Assembly: GCA_900753715.1 (NCBI GenBank)
Contig: CAAEAE010000046.1
Coordinates: 1-6,542 of the forward strand
Reading direction: 5' to 3'
Source of the DNA: an uncultured Roseburia sp.
Lineage (GTDB): Bacteria > Bacillota_A > Clostridia > Lachnospirales > Lachnospiraceae
DNA length: 6,542 nt
Under the pieces are notes generated by a model that was not told where the DNA came from, did not search any database, and worked only from the letters and a program-made list of their open reading frames with translations. The position numbers were made by a program, and so were the translations under genes. Shown piece after piece: positions 4,481 through 6,542 of this stretch (position 1 is the first letter of the stretch; every line of letters begins with the position of its first letter).

Positions 4481-6542
4481 ATGGCTGGAAAAAAGAAGAA
4501 AAAGAAATATCGTGGCTTCTGGATATTTGCAAAAATCCAGCTTGTCCTGTTTTTGCTCGTTGGAGCGGGAATTGCCTATTATTTTCTGGGCGGCTATGGC
4601 GGACAGGTGGAGGAACTTCGCAAGGAGGCGGAGGACTATGTGCGCCACACGACCGAGGAGACGTTTAAGAGCAGTCAGCCAGGCGTTTTTTATGCGGCGG
4701 ACGGAACCGTGATATCCATGTTAAAAGACACGAAGGAGTCCTACTATGTGCCAATCGAGGAAATCCCGGCGCAGGCGGTGGATGCGATGGTGAGCACGGA
4801 GGACAAGAAATTTTACAAGCATCACGGAGTGGACTATAAGGCGATTCTGCGTGCGGCTAAGGCGGCAATCGAGGACGGGGAGCCGACCCAGGGGGGAAGC
4901 ACCATTACGATGCAGCTTGCAAGAACGGTTTTCCTTTCAACGGAGAAAACCTGGCAGCGGAAGGTCGAAGAGATTTTTATCGCAAGAGGATTGGAACAAA
5001 AATACAGCAAAGATAAGATTATGGAATTTTATCTGAACAATATTTATTTTGGAAATGGCTACTATGGAATCCAGTCGGCGAGCCGCGGCTATTTTAACCG
5101 GGATGTGCAGGAGCTTTCGATGTCGGAAATTGCATTTTTGTGCGCAATCCCGAATAATCCGTCGCGCTATGACCCGGTGACAAACAAGGACAATACGCTT
5201 GAAAGGCGTGACCGCATTTTAAAAAATATGCTGGATGATGAGAAAATTTCAAACGGGGCGTACCAGTCTGCTTTGAAAGAAACCATCGTGTTAGAGCGGC
5301 CTGTTTCCTATGCAAAGAACAACAGCGTGGAAACTTATGTGTACTTCTGTGCGACGGAAGCGCTGATGGAGCAGAACGGGTTCCGGTTTCAGTACGATTT
5401 TTCCACTGACGCAGAGAAGGAAACATACGAAGAGTCTTACGCAGAGAGCTACAGCCAGTGCCAGAAGGAGCTTTATACCAAAGGTTATCAGATTTACACG
5501 GCAATAGATTTATCGATGCAGGAAAAACTGCAGGCGTCACTGGACGATATGCTGACGAATTTTACCGAAGTCAATGAGGAGGGCGTATACAGTCTGCAGG
5601 GAGCGGCAGTCTGCATTGACAATGCAAACGGCTATGTGCGTGCCATTGTGGGTGGAAGAAATCAGGAGTTGCCGGGCTACACGCTAAACCGTGCTTACCA
5701 GAGCTACAGGCAGCCGGGAAGTACGATAAAACCGCTTATCGTGTATACACCGATTTTTGAGAGAAATTACACGCCGGATAGCACAGTTGTGGATGAACCG
5801 ATTGAAAACGGACCGAAGAATGCATCGGGATGGTATCAGGGAGAGGTGACACTGCGCCATGCGGTAGAGTCGTCGATTAACGTAGTTGCATGGAAGCTGT
5901 TTGATGAACTGACGCCCGAGGTGGGGCTTTCTTATTTAAAAGAGATGAATTTCCAGAAGATTGATAAGGAGGACTATAGACTGCCTGCAGCGCTTGGTGG
6001 ATTTACATATGGAGTGTCTCCGGTTGAGATGGCGTCTGCTTATGCAGCGATTGAAAATGACGGCAAATTCCGCAAGCCGACCTGCATCACAAAGATACTC
6101 GATTCAGACGGAAATGAAATTTATGTGTCAGACCGGGAAGAAAAGCAGGTCTACAAGCAGAATGCGGCGCGGGAGATGACGGAGGTTTTAGAAGGTGTTT
6201 TAACGCAGGGAACGGCAAAGGGAATGGGGCTTAATAATATGCCGTCCGCCGGAAAGACCGGAACGACCAACGAGCTAAAGGACGGTTGGTTTGTGGGTTA
6301 CACCCGATATTATACGACAAGCGTCTGGGTCGGCTATGATATGCCGCGGGAGATGGACGGACTTGCAGGCAATACCTATCCGGTAAAAATCTGGAACACT
6401 TTTATGAACGAAATTCACGAAAATCTGGAGCCGCTTGATTTCCTGCAAAGTGCAAGACTTTCCGACGAATATCTGAAAGAGCAGGAAGAAAAGAAGCAGC
6501 AGGAGGAACAGACGCCGGAAGAACAGGCACCAGCGGAACAGA
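4481..6542 (+). CDS. bifunctional class A penicillin-binding protein (PBP1A type), 3' end missing
   Basis: This is a membrane-anchored peptidoglycan synthase that polymerises lipid II (GT51 glycosyltransferase) and cross-links stem peptides (transpeptidase). The frame stays open to the window end, giving 687 complete codons. The N-terminus has six consecutive lysines (4-9) and one membrane helix (about 19-37), so the rest is outside the cell. GT51 motifs are intact: EDKKFYKHHG (107-116, catalytic Glu107), QGGSTITMQLAR (137-148), RKVEE (160-164) and YLNNIYFGNG (184-193). The transpeptidase has the acylated serine in RQPGSTIKP (Ser414, Lys417), the SIN triad (Ser465, Asn467) and KTGT (592-595), so both activities are expected. 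A Tyr/Glu-rich linker lies between the domains, before YTAIDLSMQEKL. After the transpeptidase the chain enters a low-complexity Glu/Gln tail from about residue 666, common in Gram-positive PBP1 proteins, so the stop codon is probably not far beyond the window. It is the third gene of the apparent operon with the nuclease and ATPase. Confidence 0.95.
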   Translation, partial: MAGKKKKKKYRGFWIFAKIQLVLFLLVGAGIAYYFLGGYGGQVEELRKEAEDYVRHTTEETFKSSQPGVFYAADGTVISMLKDTKESYYVPIEEIPAQAVDAMVSTEDKKFYKHHGVDYKAILRAAKAAIEDGEPTQGGSTITMQLARTVFLSTEKTWQRKVEEIFIARGLEQKYSKDKIMEFYLNNIYFGNGYYGIQSASRGYFNRDVQELSMSEIAFLCAIPNNPSRYDPVTNKDNTLERRDRILKNMLDDEKISNGAYQSALKETIVLERPVSYAKNNSVETYVYFCATEALMEQNGFRFQYDFSTDAEKETYEESYAESYSQCQKELYTKGYQIYTAIDLSMQEKLQASLDDMLTNFTEVNEEGVYSLQGAAVCIDNANGYVRAIVGGRNQELPGYTLNRAYQSYRQPGSTIKPLIVYTPIFERNYTPDSTVVDEPIENGPKNASGWYQGEVTLRHAVESSINVVAWKLFDELTPEVGLSYLKEMNFQKIDKEDYRLPAALGGFTYGVSPVEMASAYAAIENDGKFRKPTCITKILDSDGNEIYVSDREEKQVYKQNAAREMTEVLEGVLTQGTAKGMGLNNMPSAGKTGTTNELKDGWFVGYTRYYTTSVWVGYDMPREMDGLAGNTYPVKIWNTFMNEIHENLEPLDFLQSARLSDEYLKEQEEKKQQEEQTPEEQAPAEQ

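Overview
The window looks like chromosomal DNA from a spore-forming, low-to-moderate G+C Bacillota, most likely class Clostridia and plausibly Lachnospiraceae. The evidence is a SpoVT orthologue (a forespore regulator confined to endospore formers), strong AGGAGG-type ribosome binding sites, and a YhaO/YhaN-like nuclease-ATPase pair beside a class A penicillin-binding protein. The family-level placement is inference from gene types and codon style; no rRNA or other taxonomic marker is present. Five substantial genes lie on the plus strand. A sixth gene, on the minus strand, just begins at the left edge.

Left region (1-1034): an AraC-family regulator is preceded by a very A+T-rich control region (45 G/C among bases 1-180, 25%). 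This region seems to drive genes in both directions. A near-ideal minus-strand -10 lies at 68-73 and a perfect plus-strand TATAAT at 137-142. Between them is an exact 10-bp direct repeat at 100-109 and 121-130, spaced 21 bp start to start, which is the geometry expected of an AraC-family operator. On the minus strand a start codon with a GAGAGG ribosome binding site opens at position 19, so the regulator probably controls a divergent gene that lies outside the window.

Middle (1035-1746): spoVT is preceded by a sequence fitting the sigma-G promoter consensus exactly (GAATA, 18 bp, CATACTA). Its best start is TTG at 1126, not the upstream ATG at 1105. The 72-bp gap after spoVT holds a candidate housekeeping promoter and an overlapping hairpin that could cover the next ribosome binding site.

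Right (1747-6542): three genes are packed as an apparent operon. They are an SbcD/YhaO-like metallophosphoesterase, a small SbcC/YhaN-like ATPase overlapping it by 10 bp, and, 29 bp further on, a bifunctional class A penicillin-binding protein that runs off the window end. The ATPase is only 540 residues long. Where Rad50/SbcC proteins carry their zinc hook, it has two hydrophobic membrane-type helices. The pair is therefore predicted to be a membrane-anchored DNA-processing complex made together with a peptidoglycan synthase. This is the most interesting feature of the window.

The genes fall into three functional blocks: inducible control of an unseen divergent gene, late forespore regulation, and a DNA-repair/cell-wall operon. 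No tRNA, rRNA, insertion sequence, CRISPR array or convincing intrinsic terminator was seen.
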